Shown here one piece after another: positions 21,735 to 34,030 of a DNA stretch of 64,000 nucleotides. Within the stretch, counting starts at the first letter, position 1. Every line of letters begins with the position of its first letter. This DNA is from Symsagittifera roscoffensis (lineage: Eukaryota > Xenacoelomorpha > Acoela > Convolutidae), in the NCBI RefSeq assembly GCF_963678635.1, contig NC_087066.1, forward strand, positions 66,253,277 through 66,317,276. Direction: 5' to 3'. Below the pieces are notes generated by a model. It searched no databases, was not told the origin of the DNA, and saw only the letters and a list, made by a program, of their open reading frames with translations. Position numbers and translations under genes: made by a program.

Positions 21735-22684
21735 TCCCCCCACAAATCGCGATTTTTGAGATATCGATATTTTTTGAAACGAAAAAAAAGCGCTAATTTA
21801 GTGGGTTACATCTCAACTGCACTATTATAACCAATAGAACCGGTTAAGTTTAGTTCGGACGTGATTGGAACTAATTGGGTGACGAAATCCAAATTTTCGT
21901 GATTTTTGAAAAAACGAAACGCAACAAAAGAAGAATATTTTTCAAAATTTTTGAGCAAGGGCAACAACCTTCCTGGCACCAGTGAAATTGAACTTAGAGT
22001 GTTTGATTTAGTGGATTCATCAATGCGGAGGGTTCATACACTATTGTTTTTGGCAAAAATTTACAGCTGAAATGTTTTAGACCGGGTTTTTTGCATTGAA
22101 ATAGAAGAGTATAAGCCGTCTGAGCTCGGATCAATAATTTTTCATTCAACCAGATAAGAATTGCAAAAAAGGTAAGGCGGAACCTATAAGTTTGAAAATT
22201 TTTCAGTTCGCATAAAAGACGTTCTGCTTCATAACTTTAGAATAACGGGACCAATCCAGTTTATTTTGGTACCGTTAGAACAGAAATTAACTTAGCTTAA
22301 ACACAAGCTAACTGCTTTTTGAAGAAAGAGAGCATTAAAACATTTAGATTGTTTTTAGCAAAAAAACTACCGATTTCTGCAGGTAGACCCTTCAAGTTTG
22401 GTTGAAAAAATTTTAGAAAGCCATCAGACCCCTTCCAAAAGATAATAACGGTTATATAAGGCATTTTTACGCTGTTTCTGACAATAATGAAGGTATACGG
22501 AACCTAGAAATCGACAGTCGAGTCAAAACAAGCTTGTTGTAAGATTTCCACAGTTAAGGAAAATTGTTAAATAGGCGGCTTAGCTTCAATTCGGAGGGGT
22601 CTAGGGCCAGAAGAAACCCTTCCTAGGTTGTTGATTTTGCTTAGGCTCTAAGATTGTATCCGAAATGTTCTCAAGTATTGTTTA

Positions 22685-22860
22685 TACCGATTCGCAGGGG
22701 TCCTGTTTTTGCCAATCGGGAAGGGTCAAATTTTGCCAATCCGGAGTGGCCCCATTTCGGACGGGTCCTGTTCTTGCCAATCAGGAAGGGTCATGTTTTG
22801 CCAATCTGGAGGGGTACAAACTCGGAGGTTCCTGTTTTTACCAATCCGTTAGGGTTTCAT
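22685..22860 (+). repeat. minisatellite block M3 (short form)
   Basis: Only about 170 bp, in the opposite orientation to M1 and M2. Lacks the middle and right repeats found in the 360-bp blocks; the same short form occurs only at 44,045-44,215. Confidence 0.9.
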
Positions 22861-22932
22861 TGGAACAGATTAGTGGCAGGAGTGGCTGTTTATTTGACGA
22901 ACTAATCGAAACAGGAGAAGTCGGTTTTAACC

Positions 22933-24378
22933 GACATGTGAAATTATAAAAAGTCGATTGTCAAGACACGTGACAATGTTTATTTTCGCAAATACAGAAA
23001 AAGCGCAAAAATCGTATCGTGAAGGCTGGGGTCATCGGCCGTCTCTTCGTCCCTGAGCGGTGTATGGCCAAAAACACTTAAAGATATACAAAAAACCAAA
23101 CAAAAAATAGTATAGTACCTAAGAAAAAACCAAAAACACAAAAAATAACCGAAAAAAAAATAAAAATTAATTCAGAAGAAATCATCTCCCCAGACGAGAT
23201 GTGATCCGACCCTCCCGTTTGTTGTTGTTAGATAGATCGTTGTTTCAGGCATTTATATCAAGCAAGGTCGTTACGATCGAAATTGTGGCCCGTTTTAGGT
23301 GCCTATTATGTAGGGTTGTTTGAGTATTTAAGCAGGTTAAATCTAATTTGCGCTCAATCCGCTCAAGGTCTTTGGGAAGAGAGCGGAAGACTGATCCGGC
23401 AAGCAGTGCAAGGAGCAACAGGAAGGGTCTCAAGGACAACAACAATCGACTGTTGGATATCTTTAACAATTTTTGTATCCCTTTTGGTACAGAAATTAGG
23501 ATATCAATCTGTGGAGGGCTCGACAGTGACTGCACTGTAGTGACCCTTCACCGGTTTGCAAAATTCCGAGCTAGGCACCTCAATTCGTATGTTGAACTGA
23601 CCCGGAGGGGTATATTATCAGTAGCATTACTGTTTATACTGCTTGTATTAATACTCCCATATCGTTTTTCGGTGAAACAGACCGAAAACAAGCCGTTTTT
23701 TTAGGGTCAAAATAGTAATATTTTGATCCCCCCACAAATCGCGATTTTTGAGATATCCATTTTTTTGAAACGAAAAAAAAAGCGCTAATTTAGTGAGTTA
23801 CATCTTAACTGCACTATTATAAATAGTAGAACCGGTTAATTTTAGTTCGGACGTGGTTGGAAGTAATTGGGTGACAAAATCCAAATTTTCGTGATTTTTG
23901 AAAAAACGAAAAGCAATAAAAGAAGAATATTTTTCAAAATTTTTGAGCAAGGGCCAACAACCTTCCTGGCACCAGTGAAATCGAACTTAGAGTGTTTGAT
24001 TTAGTGGATTCATCAATGCGGAGGGTTCATACATTATTGTTTTTGGCAAAATTTTACAGCTGAAATGTTTTAGACCGGTTTTTTTTTGCATTGAAATAGA
24101 GGAATATAAGCCGTCTGAGCTCGGATCAATAATTTTTAGTTCAACCAGATAAGAATTGCGAAAAAAGTTTGGCGGAATCTATGTTTAAAAAAGTTTGAAA
24201 ATTTTTCAGTTCGCCTAAAAGAGTTTTGCTTCATAACTTTAGAAAAACGGGACCAATCCAGTTTATTTTGGAACCGTTAGAACAGAAATTAGAATGACTT
24301 AAGCACAAGCTAACTGCTTCCTGAAGAAAGAGAGAATTTAAAAAAATTTAGATTGTTTTCAGCAAAAAACTACCAATT
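22933..24378 (+). mobile_element. A/B satellite unit U1 (no core, no minisatellite)
   Basis: The tail jumps straight to a subrepeat at about 23,012 (GCGCAAAAATCGTATCGTG), so the whole core is missing. Contains one subrepeat (to 23,250), the ORF region and a spacer (23,705-24,377). It then breaks off at ACTACCAATTGATACAGACC where the 184-bp dimer piece begins. The same core-less junction recurs in U8. Confidence 0.8.
23283..23704 (+). pseudogene. repeat-borne open frame copy, frameshifted
   Basis: Same family as 21,294-21,734. A small insertion near 23,360 (CCGCTCAAGGTCTTTGGG in place of CCGGAAGGTCCTTGGG) splits it into overlapping frames 23,283-23,540 and 23,348-23,704. Confidence 0.3.
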
Positions 24379-24935
24379 GATACAGACCAAGCCATGATTT
24401 CACAAGTTTCTGCGTGTAGCTAGTTTGTTTGCATAGATCGGCCAGTAGCCTTTGTCGATCCGATTTTAATGACTAATAAGTATTGGCTTTTAAGTCATTT
24501 CTTAGTGTCTTCCTTTCCCTGTAGTACCAGCCTTGATTTTAGGGCTTACCTCGTGGTACATGACATGGATACAGACCCAGCCGTGAGGTCACTATTTTCT
24601 GCGTGTGCTAGTTTGTTTGCATAGGTCGGCCAGTAGCTTTCGTCGATTCGATTTTTGATGACTAATAGGCATTGGCTTTTAAAGTCATTTCGTAGTGTCT
24701 TCCTTTCCCTGTTAGATGTCGTACATGGCAGTTTACAGTAGTTTTTTAATGCTTGTCCAGTCTCCTTTTGAATTTTTTGGTAGTCTTACTGTGAACCGTT
24801 TCCTGTGGTAAGTTGTAAGGTCTACTCACGAAGAAGTACTATGAATTGGTGTGAAATTCGACCAGAATGGCGGTCAAAATGCATGAAGAAATCGAAAATT
24901 CATTGGAACAGATTGAAGGGAGGATTGGCTGTTAT
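24379..24935 (-). pseudogene. retrotransposon linker-like fragment with 184-bp dimer, copy 2
   Basis: Left-truncated first monomer, second monomer from 24,531, then the linker-like stretch to about 24,935. Inserted between a broken spacer and a new core. The fragment has the same internal dimer as 18,914-19,281, so it moved by duplication of that locus and not by independent retrotransposition. Confidence 0.55.
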
Positions 24936-25439
24936 TGATCCATCTCCGATGGAAATGTTACTTTTTATCCACTGAAGAAAAACAAAATTCATTTGATAAC
25001 TAAGAAGTAGCCGTGTTTTCAGGAGTGAACTCGTGGCCTGGAATACTGAGACCCAGCCATGAGCTCACTATTTTTGCATGTAACTACGTTATCTTGCGTG
25101 ATCTGGCCGAGGCCTTTAATAGTAATGACTTTGTCGACCCGATGTTAATGGACCACACATTGAACTGGTACAGACCTTTGAAAGCATTTGAAGCTGTGTT
25201 TAGACGCTAACCATTCGTTTCATACCCAGCTTTGTTTTCCGTCGGCGTGTACTTCCGTACGAACGCTACATTTTTATGGCGCTCCTGGGTGTTATTCTTC
25301 TAAATCATGATCGGCAGATCCATTAACAAGCACTCCGCGCCGAGCGGATGCTGCAAATAAGACCCTTAAAAGAGGGCGGGAAGTGTGGTTTGGAACTCGG
25401 AAGCCTTCCAGATTCCCGGATTTAGTTTTTTATTCTATT

Positions 25440-25870
25440 TAAGACCAAAAATTCACGTATCGTGATGGGTGGGGCGATCGGCCGTCCCTTCGTCCCTGAG
25501 CAGTGTATGACCAAAAATAGTTAAAGATATACAAGAAACCAAACAAAAAGTAGTATAGTACCTAAGAAAAAACGAAAAACACAAAAAATAACCGAAAAGA
25601 AAACAAAAAATGAAATCACTAGAAACATCTCCCCAGACGAGATGTGATCCGACTCTCCCGCTTGTTGTTGTTAGATAGATCGTTGCCTTCCGGATTCCCG
25701 GAATTAGTTTAATAACCTATTTAAAACCGAAAATTCATGTATCATGAAGGGTGGGGCAATCGGCTGTCCCTTCGTTCCCTGAGCGGTGTATGACCAAAAA
25801 CTCTTAACGATATACAAGAAACCAAACCAAAAAATAACCGAAAGAAAAAACAAAAATAAATTCAGTAGCT
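25440..25870 (+). repeat. ~280-bp subrepeats, about 1.5 copies
   Basis: One full copy with hairpin at about 25,627-25,645 and a second cut short where the A/C-rich tract runs into the ORF region. Confidence 0.88.
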
Positions 25871-25888
25871 AGGTCGTTACGATCGAAA

Positions 25889-26170
25889 TTGTGGCCCGTT
25901 TCGGGTGCCTGTAATGTATGGTTGTTTGAGTATTTAAGCATGTTAAAGCTAATTTGCGCTCAATCCGGAACGTCCTTGGGAAGAGAGCGGAAGACTGATC
26001 CAGCAAGCAGTGCAAGGAGCAACAAGAAGGGTCTCAAAGACAACAAAAATCGACTGTTGGCTATCTTTAACAAGTTTTGTGTCCCTTTTGGTGCAGAAAA
26101 TAGGATATCAATCTGTAGGACGCTCGACAGTGACTGCACTGTAGTGAACCTTCACCGAGTTGCAAATTAA
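25889..26170 (+). pseudogene. repeat-borne open frame copy, truncated by deletion
   Basis: A deletion of about 11 bp after GTTGCAAATT (near 26,168) removes the CCGAGCTAGG part and creates a stop after 93 codons; the hydrophobic stretch is therefore lost from this frame. Confidence 0.3.
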
Positions 26171-27249
26171 GGCACCTTAATTCGTATGTTGAACTGACCC
26201 GGAGGTGTATAATATTAATAGCATTACTGTTTATACTGCTTGTATTAATACTCCCATATCGTTTTTCAGTGGAACAGACCAAAAACAAGCCGTTTTTTAG
26301 GGTCAAAATAGTGATATTTTGATCCTCCCACAAATCGCGATTTTTGAGATATCGATATTTTTTGAAACGAAAAAAAGCGCTAGTTTAGTGGGTTACATCT
26401 CAACTGCACTATTATAACTAATAGAACCGGTTAAGTTTAGTTCGGAAATCCAAATTTTCGTGATTTTTGAAAAAACGAAACGCAATAAAATGAGATTATT
26501 TTTCAAAAGTTTTGAGCAAGGGCCAACAACCTTCCTGGCACCAGTGAAATTGAACTTAACGTGTTTGATTTAGTGGATTCATCAATGCGGAGGGTTCAAA
26601 TACTATTGTTTTTGGCAAAATTTTACAGCTGAAATGTTTTAGACCTGGTTTTTAGCATTGAAATAGAAGAGTATAAGCCGTCTGAGCTCGGATCAATAAT
26701 TTTTCATTCAACCAGATAAGAATGGCAAAAAAGGTTAGGCGGAACCTATAAGTTTGAAATTTTTTCAGTTCGCATAAAAGACGTTCTGCTTCATAACTTT
26801 AGATTAACGGGACCAATCCAGTTTACTTTGGTACCGTTAGAACAGAAATTAAGTTAGCTTATATACAAGCTAACTGCTTTTTGAAGAAAGAGAGCATTAA
26901 AAACATTTAGATTGTTTTTAGCAAAAAACTACATATTTTCGAAGGTAGACCCTTCAAGTTTGGTAAAAAAAATTTTAGAAAGCCCTTAGACCCCTTCCAA
27001 ACAATAATAACGGTTATATAAGGCATTTTTACGCTGTTTCTGACAATAAGGAAGGTATACGGAACCTAGAAATCGACAGTCGAGTCAAAGACAAGCTTGT
27101 TGTAAGATTTCCACAGTTAAGGAAAATTGTTAAATAGGCGGCTTAGCTTCAATTTGGAGGGGTCTAGGGCCAGAAGAAACCCTTCCTAGTTTGTTGATTT
27201 TGCTTAGGCTCTAAGATTGTATCCGAAAGGGTCTCAAGTATTGTTTATA

Positions 27250-27612
27250 CCGATTCGGAGGGGTCCTGTTTTTGCCAATCGGGAAGGGTCAAATTTTGCC
27301 AATCCGGAGGGGCCCCATTTCGGACGGGTCCTGTTCTTGCCAATCCGGAAGGGTCATGTTTTGCCAATCTGGAGGGGTCCAAACTCGGAGGGTCCTGTTT
27401 TTACCAATCCGTAAGGGTAAATTTTTGCCAATCCGGAGGGTCCCAATTCGAAGGGGTCCTGTTTTTGCCAACCCAAAAGGGTCATCTTTTCCCAATCCAG
27501 AGGGGTCCCAATTCGGAGGGGTCCTGTCTGAGCCAATCCGGAAGAGTCATATTCTGCCAATCTGGAGGGGTAAAAATTCGGAAGGGTGCTGTTTTTACCA
27601 ATCCGTTGGGGT
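27250..27612 (+). repeat. minisatellite block M4 (standard 360-bp form)
   Basis: About 5.5 periods of the 65-bp composite. Each period joins a GGAGGGGTCCTGTTTTTGCC half and a GGAAGGGTCATGTTTTGCC half with a short TCCCAATTC link. Confidence 0.92.
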
Positions 27613-28584
27613 TTCATTGGAACAGACTAGTGGCAGGATTGGCTGTTTATTTGACGAACTAATCGAAACAGGAGAAGTTGGTTTTAACTGACATGTGAAA
27701 TTATAAAAAGTCGATTGTAAAGACACGTGACAATTTTCATTTTCGCAAATACAGAAAAAGCGCGAAAACTAACAGAACAACAATTTTCGCTAGTAGAAAA
27801 CAGACCTACGACACGAATTGTAATTACGATTAATATTATTGATGGAAGAACATTCCGAATTGTAACGATTGTGCAGAATTCGGATGGGTATTTGGAGGAT
27901 TTTACTACCCTTCCCGAGTGACGATAAGACTGTTCTTCACCAGGATTCAAGAATCCGGAAGGGTCTCGGGAAGCGACTGAAATTGTTTTTTTAACAACCT
28001 TTAGCTTCCTGGCATGTCCTGAGTTGAATTTATTCAACACCGAATTCATTTTCAGATTATAAGAAGCTAGGAGTGAAGGGAAAGGGTTGATCCATCTCCG
28101 ATGGAAATGTAAATTTTTATCCACTGAAGAAAACCAAAATTTATTCGATAACTAAGAAGTAGCCGTGTTTTTAGGAGTGACCTCGTGGTCTGGAATACCG
28201 ATAGCCAGCCCTGAGCTCCTTATTTTTGCATGTAACTAATTTATCTTGCGTGATCTGGCCGAGGCCTTAAATAGTAACGACTTTGTCGACCCGATGTTAA
28301 GGGACCACACATTGAACTGGTAGAGACGGTTAAAAGCATTTGAAGCTGTGTTTAGACGCTAGCCATTCGTTTCATAACCTAGCTTTGTTTTCCGTCGGTG
28401 TGTACGTCCGGGCTAATGCTACATATATAATTTTCTGGCGCTCCTGGGTGTTATTCTTCTAAATCATGATCGGCGTCGAGCGGATGCTGTAAATAAGACC
28501 CTTAATAGAGGGCAGGAAGTGTGGTTTGGAACTCGGGAGCCTTCCGGATTCCCGGATTTAGTTTTTTATTCTACTTAAGACCAA

Positions 28585-29110
28585 AAATTCACGTATCGTG
28601 AAGGGTGGGGCAATCGGCCCTTCCTTCGTTCCCTGAGCGGTGTATGACCAAAAACATTTAAAGATAAACAATAAACCAAACAAAAAGGAGTATAGTACCT
28701 AAGAAAAAACCAAAACACAAAAAATAACCGAAAAAAAAACAAAAACAAAATCTGTAGAAATCATCTCCCCAGACGAGATGTGATCCGATCCTCCCGTTTG
28801 TTGTTGTTAGATAGATTGTTGACTTCCGGATTCCCTGATTTAATTTTTTAACATATTCAAGACCGAAAAATCACCTATCGTGAAGGCTGGGGCCATCGGC
28901 CTTCTCTTCGTCCCTGAGCGTTGTATGGCCAAAAATACTTAAAGATATACAAAAAACCAAACAAAAAGTAGTATAGTACCTAAGAAAAAACCAAAAACAC
29001 AAAAAATAACCGAAAAAAATTAAAATAAATTCAGAAGAAATCATCTCCCCAGACGAGATGTGATCCGACATTCCCGTTTGTTGTTGTTAGATAGATCGTT
29101 GTTACAGGCA
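28585..29110 (+). repeat. ~280-bp subrepeats, 2 copies
   Basis: Second copy has variant GAAGGCTGGGGCCATCGGCC in place of GAAGGGTGGGGC, a marker of the copy nearest the ORF in most units. Confidence 0.9.
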
Positions 29111-29153
29111 TTTATATCAAGCAAGGTCGTTACGATCGAAATTATGGCCCGCT

Positions 29154-29582
29154 TTGGGTGCCTGTAATGTAGGGTTGTTTGAGTATTTAAGCAGGTTAAA
29201 GCTAATTTGCGCTCAATCCGGAAGGTCCTTGGGAAGAGAGCGGAAGACTGATCCGGCAAGCAGTGCAAGGATCAACAGGAAGGGTCTCAAGGACAACAAC
29301 AATCGACTGTTGGATATCTTTAACAAGTTTTGTATCCCTTTTGGTACAGAAATTAGGATATCAATCTGTGGAGGGCTCGACAGTGACTGCACTGTAGTGA
29401 CCCTTCACCGATTTGCAAAATTCCGAGCTAGGCACCTCAATTCGTATGTTGAACTGACCCGGAGGGGTATATTATCAGTAGCATTACTGTTTATACTGCT
29501 TGTATTAATACTCCCATATCGTTTTTCAGTGAAACAGACCGAAAACAAGCCGTTTTTTAGGGTCAAAATAGTGATATTTTGA
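29154..29582 (+). other. repeat-borne open frame, 142 codons
   Basis: Starts at an internal TTG. The upstream part differs from the 146-codon version by a GTT-to-GCT codon change (near 29,151-29,153), and an upstream ATG at 29,143 is in another frame. Hydrophobic segment intact. Confidence 0.25.
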
Positions 29583-30539
29583 TCCCCCCACAAATCGAGA
29601 TTTTTGAGATATTGATATTTTTGAAACGAAAAAAAGCGCTAATTTAGTGAGTTATATCTTAACTGCACTATTATAACTAGTAAAACCGGTTAAGTTTAGT
29701 TCGGACGTGGTTGGAAGTAATTGGGTGACGAAATCCGAATTTTCGTGAATTTTGAAAAAACAAAACGCCATAAATTAAGAATGTCTTCCGAAATTTTTGA
29801 GTAAGAGCCAACAACCTTCCTGGTCCCAGTGAACTCGAACTGAACGTGTTTGATTTACTGGATTGATCAATGCGGAGGGGTTCAAATACCATTGTTTTTG
29901 GCAAATTTTTACGGCTGAAATGTTTTAGACCGTGTTTTTTGCATTGAAATAGAAGAGTATAGGCCTTCTGAGCTCGGATCAATGTTTTTTAGTTCAACCA
30001 GATAAGAATTGCGAAAAAAAATTGGCGGAATCTATAAGTTTGACAATTTTTCAGTTCGCATAAAAGAGTTTTGCTTCATAACTTTAGAGAAACGGGACCA
30101 ATCCAGTTTATTTTGGAACCGTTAGAACAGAAATTAGAATGGCTTAAACACAAGCTAACTGCTTTCTGAAGAAAGAGAGAATTTAAAAAAATTTAGATTG
30201 TTTTCAGCAAAAAACTACCAATTTTTGAAGGTAGGCCCTTCAAGTTTGGTTTAAAAAAATTTTAGAAAGCCGTTAGACCCCTTCCAAACGGTAAGATCGG
30301 TTATATAAGGTATTTTTACGCTGTTCTTGACATTAATCAAGGTATAAGGAACCTAGAAAACGACACTCGAGTCAAAAATAGGCTTGTTTTAAGACTTCCA
30401 CAGTTAAGGAAAATTGTTAAATAAGCGGCCTAGCTTCAATTCGGAGGGGTCTAGGGCCAGAACAAACCCTTCCTAATTTGTTGATTTTGCTTAATAGGCT
30501 CTAAGATGGTACCCGGAAAGGTCTCAAGTATTGTTTATA

Positions 30540-30808
30540 ACGATTCGGAAGGGTCAAATTTTATAACGTTTTTGCCAATCGGGAAGGGTCAAATTTTGCC
30601 AATCCGGAGGGGTCCCATTTCGGACGGGTCCTGTTCTTGCTAATCCGGAAGGGTCATGTTTTGCCAATCTGGAGGGGTCCAAACTCGGAGGGTCCTGTTT
30701 TTACCAATCCGTAAGGGTAAATTTTTGCCAATCCGGAGGGTCCCAATTCGGAGGGGTCCTGTTTTTGCCAACCCAAAAGGGTCATCTTTTCCCAATCCAG
30801 AGGGGTCC
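30540..30808 (+). repeat. minisatellite block M5 (right-truncated)
   Basis: Has an extra GTCAAATTTTATAACG insertion at its left edge (30,550-30,568), shared with M6 only. Confidence 0.92.
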
Positions 30809-31702
30809 AGATGTGAAATTATAAAAAGTCGATTGTAAAGACACGTGACAATTTTCATTTTCGCAAATACAGAAAAAGCGCGAAAACTAACAGAACAACA
30901 ATTTTCGCTAGTAGAAAACAGACCTACGACACGAATTGTAATTACGATTAATATTATTGATGGAAGAACATTCCGAATTGTAACGATTGTGCAGAATTCG
31001 GATGGGTATTTGGAGGATTTTACTACCCTTCCCGAGTGACGATAAGACTGTTCTTCACCAGGATTCAAGAATCCGGAAGGGTCTCGGGAAGCGACTGAAA
31101 TTGTTTTTTTAACAACCTTTAGCTTCCTGGCATGTCCTGAGTTGAATTTATTCAACACCGAATTCATTTTCAGATTATAAGAAGCTAGGAGTGAAGGGAA
31201 AGGGTTGATCCATCTCCGATGGAAATGTAAATTTTTATCCACTGAAGAAAACCAAAATTTATTCGATAACTAAGAAGTAGCCGTGTTTTTAGGAGTGACC
31301 TCGTGGTCTGGAATACCGATAGCCAGCCCTGAGCTCCTTATTTTTGCATGTAACTAATTTATCTTGCGTGATCTGGCCGAGGCCTTAAATAGTAACGACT
31401 TTGTCGACCCGATGTTAAGGGACCACACATTGAACTGGTAGAGACGGTTAAAAGCATTTGAAGCTGTGTTTAGACGCTAGCCATTCGTTTCATAACCTAG
31501 CTTTGTTTTCCGTCGGTGTGTACGTCCGGGCTAATGCTACATATATAATTTTCTGGCGCTCCTGGGTGTTATTCTTCTAAATCATGATCGGAGTCGAGCG
31601 GATGCTGTAAATAAGACCCTTAATAGAGGGCAGGAAGTGTGGTTTGGAACTCGGGAGCCTTCCGGATTCCCGGATTTAGTTTTTTATTCTACTTAAGACC
31701 AA

Positions 31703-32228
31703 AAATTCACGTATCGTGAAGGGTGGGGCAATCGGCCCTTCCTTCGTTCCCTGAGCGGTGTATGACCAAAAACATTTAAAGATAAACAATAAACCAAACA
31801 AAAAGGAGTATAGTACCTAAGAAAAAACCAAAACACAAAAAATAACCGAAAAAAAAACAAAAACAAAATCTGTAGAAATCATCTCCCCAGACGAGATGTG
31901 ATCCGATCCTCCCGTTTGTTGTTGTTAGATAGATTGTTGACTTCCGGATTCCCTGATTTAATTTTTTAACATATTCAAGACCGAAAAATCACCTATCGTG
32001 AAGGCTGGGGCCATCGGCCTTCTCTTCGTCCCTGAGCGTTGTATGGCCAAAAATACTTAAAGATATATAAAAAACCAAACAAAAAGTAGTATAGTACCTA
32101 AGAAAAAACCAAAAACACAAAAAATAACCGAAAAAAATTAAAATAAATTCAGAAGAAATCATCTCCCCAGACGAGATGTGATCCGACATTCCCGTTTGTT
32201 GTTGTTAGATAGATCGTTGTTACAGGCA
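31703..32228 (+). repeat. ~280-bp subrepeats, 2 copies
   Basis: Duplicate of 28,585-29,110 with one visible change. Confidence 0.9.
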
Positions 32229-32271
32229 TTTATATCAAGCAAGGTCGTTACGATCGAAATTATGGCCCGCT

Positions 32272-32700
32272 TTGGGTGCCTGTAATGTAGGGTTGTTTGA
32301 GTATTTAAGCAGGTTAAAGCTAATTTGCGCTCAATCCGGAAGGTCCTTGGGAAGAGAGCGGAAGACTGATCCGGCAAGCAGTGCAAGGATCAACAGGAAG
32401 GGTCTCAAGGACAACAACAATCGACTGTTGGATATCTTTAACAAGTTTTGTATCCCTTTTGGTACAGAAATTAGGATATCAATCTGTGGAGGGCTCGACA
32501 GTGACTGCACTGTAGTGACCCTTCACCGATTTGCAAAATTCCGAGCTAGGCACCTCAATTCGTATGTTGAACTGACCCGGAGGGGTATATTATCAGTAGC
32601 ATTACTGTTTATACTGCTTGTATTAATACTCCCATATCGTTTTTCAGTGAAACAGACCGAAAACAAGCCGTTTTTTAGGGTCAAAATAGTGATATTTTGA
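32272..32700 (+). other. repeat-borne open frame, 142 codons
   Basis: Encoded sequence identical to that at 29,154-29,582, as expected from the recent duplication; it adds no independent evidence for coding. Confidence 0.25.
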
Positions 32701-33657
32701 TCCCCCCACAAATCGAGATTTTTGAGATATTGATATTTTTGAAACGAAAAAAAGCGCTAATTTAGTGAGTTATATCTTAACTGCACTATTATAACTAGTA
32801 AAACCGGTTAAGTTTAGTTCGGACGTGGTTGGAAGTAATTGGGTGACGAAATCCGAATTTTCGTGAATTTTGAAAAAACAAAACGCCATAAATTAAGAAT
32901 GTCTTCCGAAATTTTTGAGTAAGAGCCAACAACCTTCCTGGTCCCAGTGAACTCGAACTGAACGTGTTTGATTTACTGGATTGATCAATGCGGAGGGGTT
33001 CAAATACCATTGTTTTTGGCAAATTTTTACGGCTGAAATGTTTTAGACCGTGTTTTTTGCATTGAAATAGAAGAGTATAGGCCTTCTGAGCTCGGATCAA
33101 TGTTTTTTAGTTCAACCAGATAAGAATTGCGAAAAAAAATTGGCGGAATCTATAAGTTTGACAATTTTTCAGTTCGCATAAAAGAGTTTTGCTTCATAAC
33201 TTTAGAGAAACGGGACCAATCCAGTTTATTTTGGAACCGTTAGAACAGAAATTAGAATGGCTTAAACACAAGCTAACTGCTTTCTGAAGAAAGAGAGAAT
33301 TTAAAAAAATTTAGATTGTTTTCAGCAAAAAACTACCAATTTTTGAAGGTAGGCCCTTCAAGTTTGGTTTAAAAAAATTTTAGAAAGCCGTTAGACCCCT
33401 TCCAAACGGTAAGATCGGTTATATAAGGTATTTTTACGCTGTTCTTGACATTAATCAAGGTATAAGGAACCTAGAAAACGACACTCGAGTCAAAAATAGG
33501 CTTGTTTTAAGACTTCCACAGTTAAGGAAAATTGTTAAATAAGCGGCCTAGCTTCAATTCGGAGGGGTCTAGGGCCAGAACAAACCCTTCCTAATTTGTT
33601 GATTTTGCTTAATAGGCTCTAAGATGGTACCCGGAAAGGTCTCAAGTATTGTTTATA

Positions 33658-34030
33658 ACGATTCGGAAGGGTCAAATTTTATAACGTTTTTGCCAATCGG
33701 GAAGGGTCAAATTTTGCCAATCCGGAGGGGTCCCATTTCGGACGGGTCCTGTTCTTGCTAATCCGGAAGGGTCATGTTTTGCCAATCTGGAGGGGTCCAA
33801 ACTCGGAGGGTCCTGTTTTTACCAATCCGTAAGGGTAAATTTTTGCCAATCCGGAGGGTCCCAATTCGGAGGGGTCCTGTTTTTGCCAACCCAAAAGGGT
33901 CATCTTTTCCCAATCCAGAGGGGTCCCAATTCGGAGGGGTCCTGTCTGAGCCAATCCAGAAGAGTCATATTCTGCCAATCTGGAGGGGTAAAAATTCGAA
34001 AGGGTGCTGTTTTTACCAATCCGTTAGGGT
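33658..34030 (+). repeat. minisatellite block M6
   Basis: Complete 360-bp form with the same left insertion as M5. Confidence 0.92.

Larger units (their letters stand above)
19506..22932 (+). mobile_element. A/B satellite unit U0
   Basis: First plus-strand unit. The core begins GATCCATCTCCGATGG at 19,510 and runs to about 20,020. Five subrepeats follow (20,025-21,290), then the ORF region (21,294-21,734), a spacer (21,735-22,684) that is AT-rich with no gene, a short minisatellite (22,685-22,860) and a tail. Its right half has a close partner 21.35 kb further on (unit U7). Confidence 0.8.
24936..27690 (+). mobile_element. A/B satellite unit U2
   Basis: Core 24,936-25,440, subrepeats 25,440-25,870, broken ORF region from 25,889, spacer about 26,340-27,240, minisatellite 27,250-27,612, tail to 27,690. 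Confidence 0.8.
27691..30808 (+). mobile_element. A/B satellite unit U3 (left copy of 3,118-bp duplication)
   Basis: Tail 27,691-28,085, core 28,085-28,585, two subrepeats (28,585-29,110), ORF 29,154-29,582, spacer 29,583-30,530, minisatellite 30,540-30,808. The minisatellite is cut mid-repeat at 30,808 and followed at once by the tail of the next unit. Confidence 0.9.

Noticed and set aside
27727-27921. 64-65-codon ORFs of the tail repeated in U3-U7 and U9-U10
   Set aside because: Conserved only as far as the DNA is; changes fall in all codon positions, there is no recognisable domain, and they are absent from the diverged A copies.
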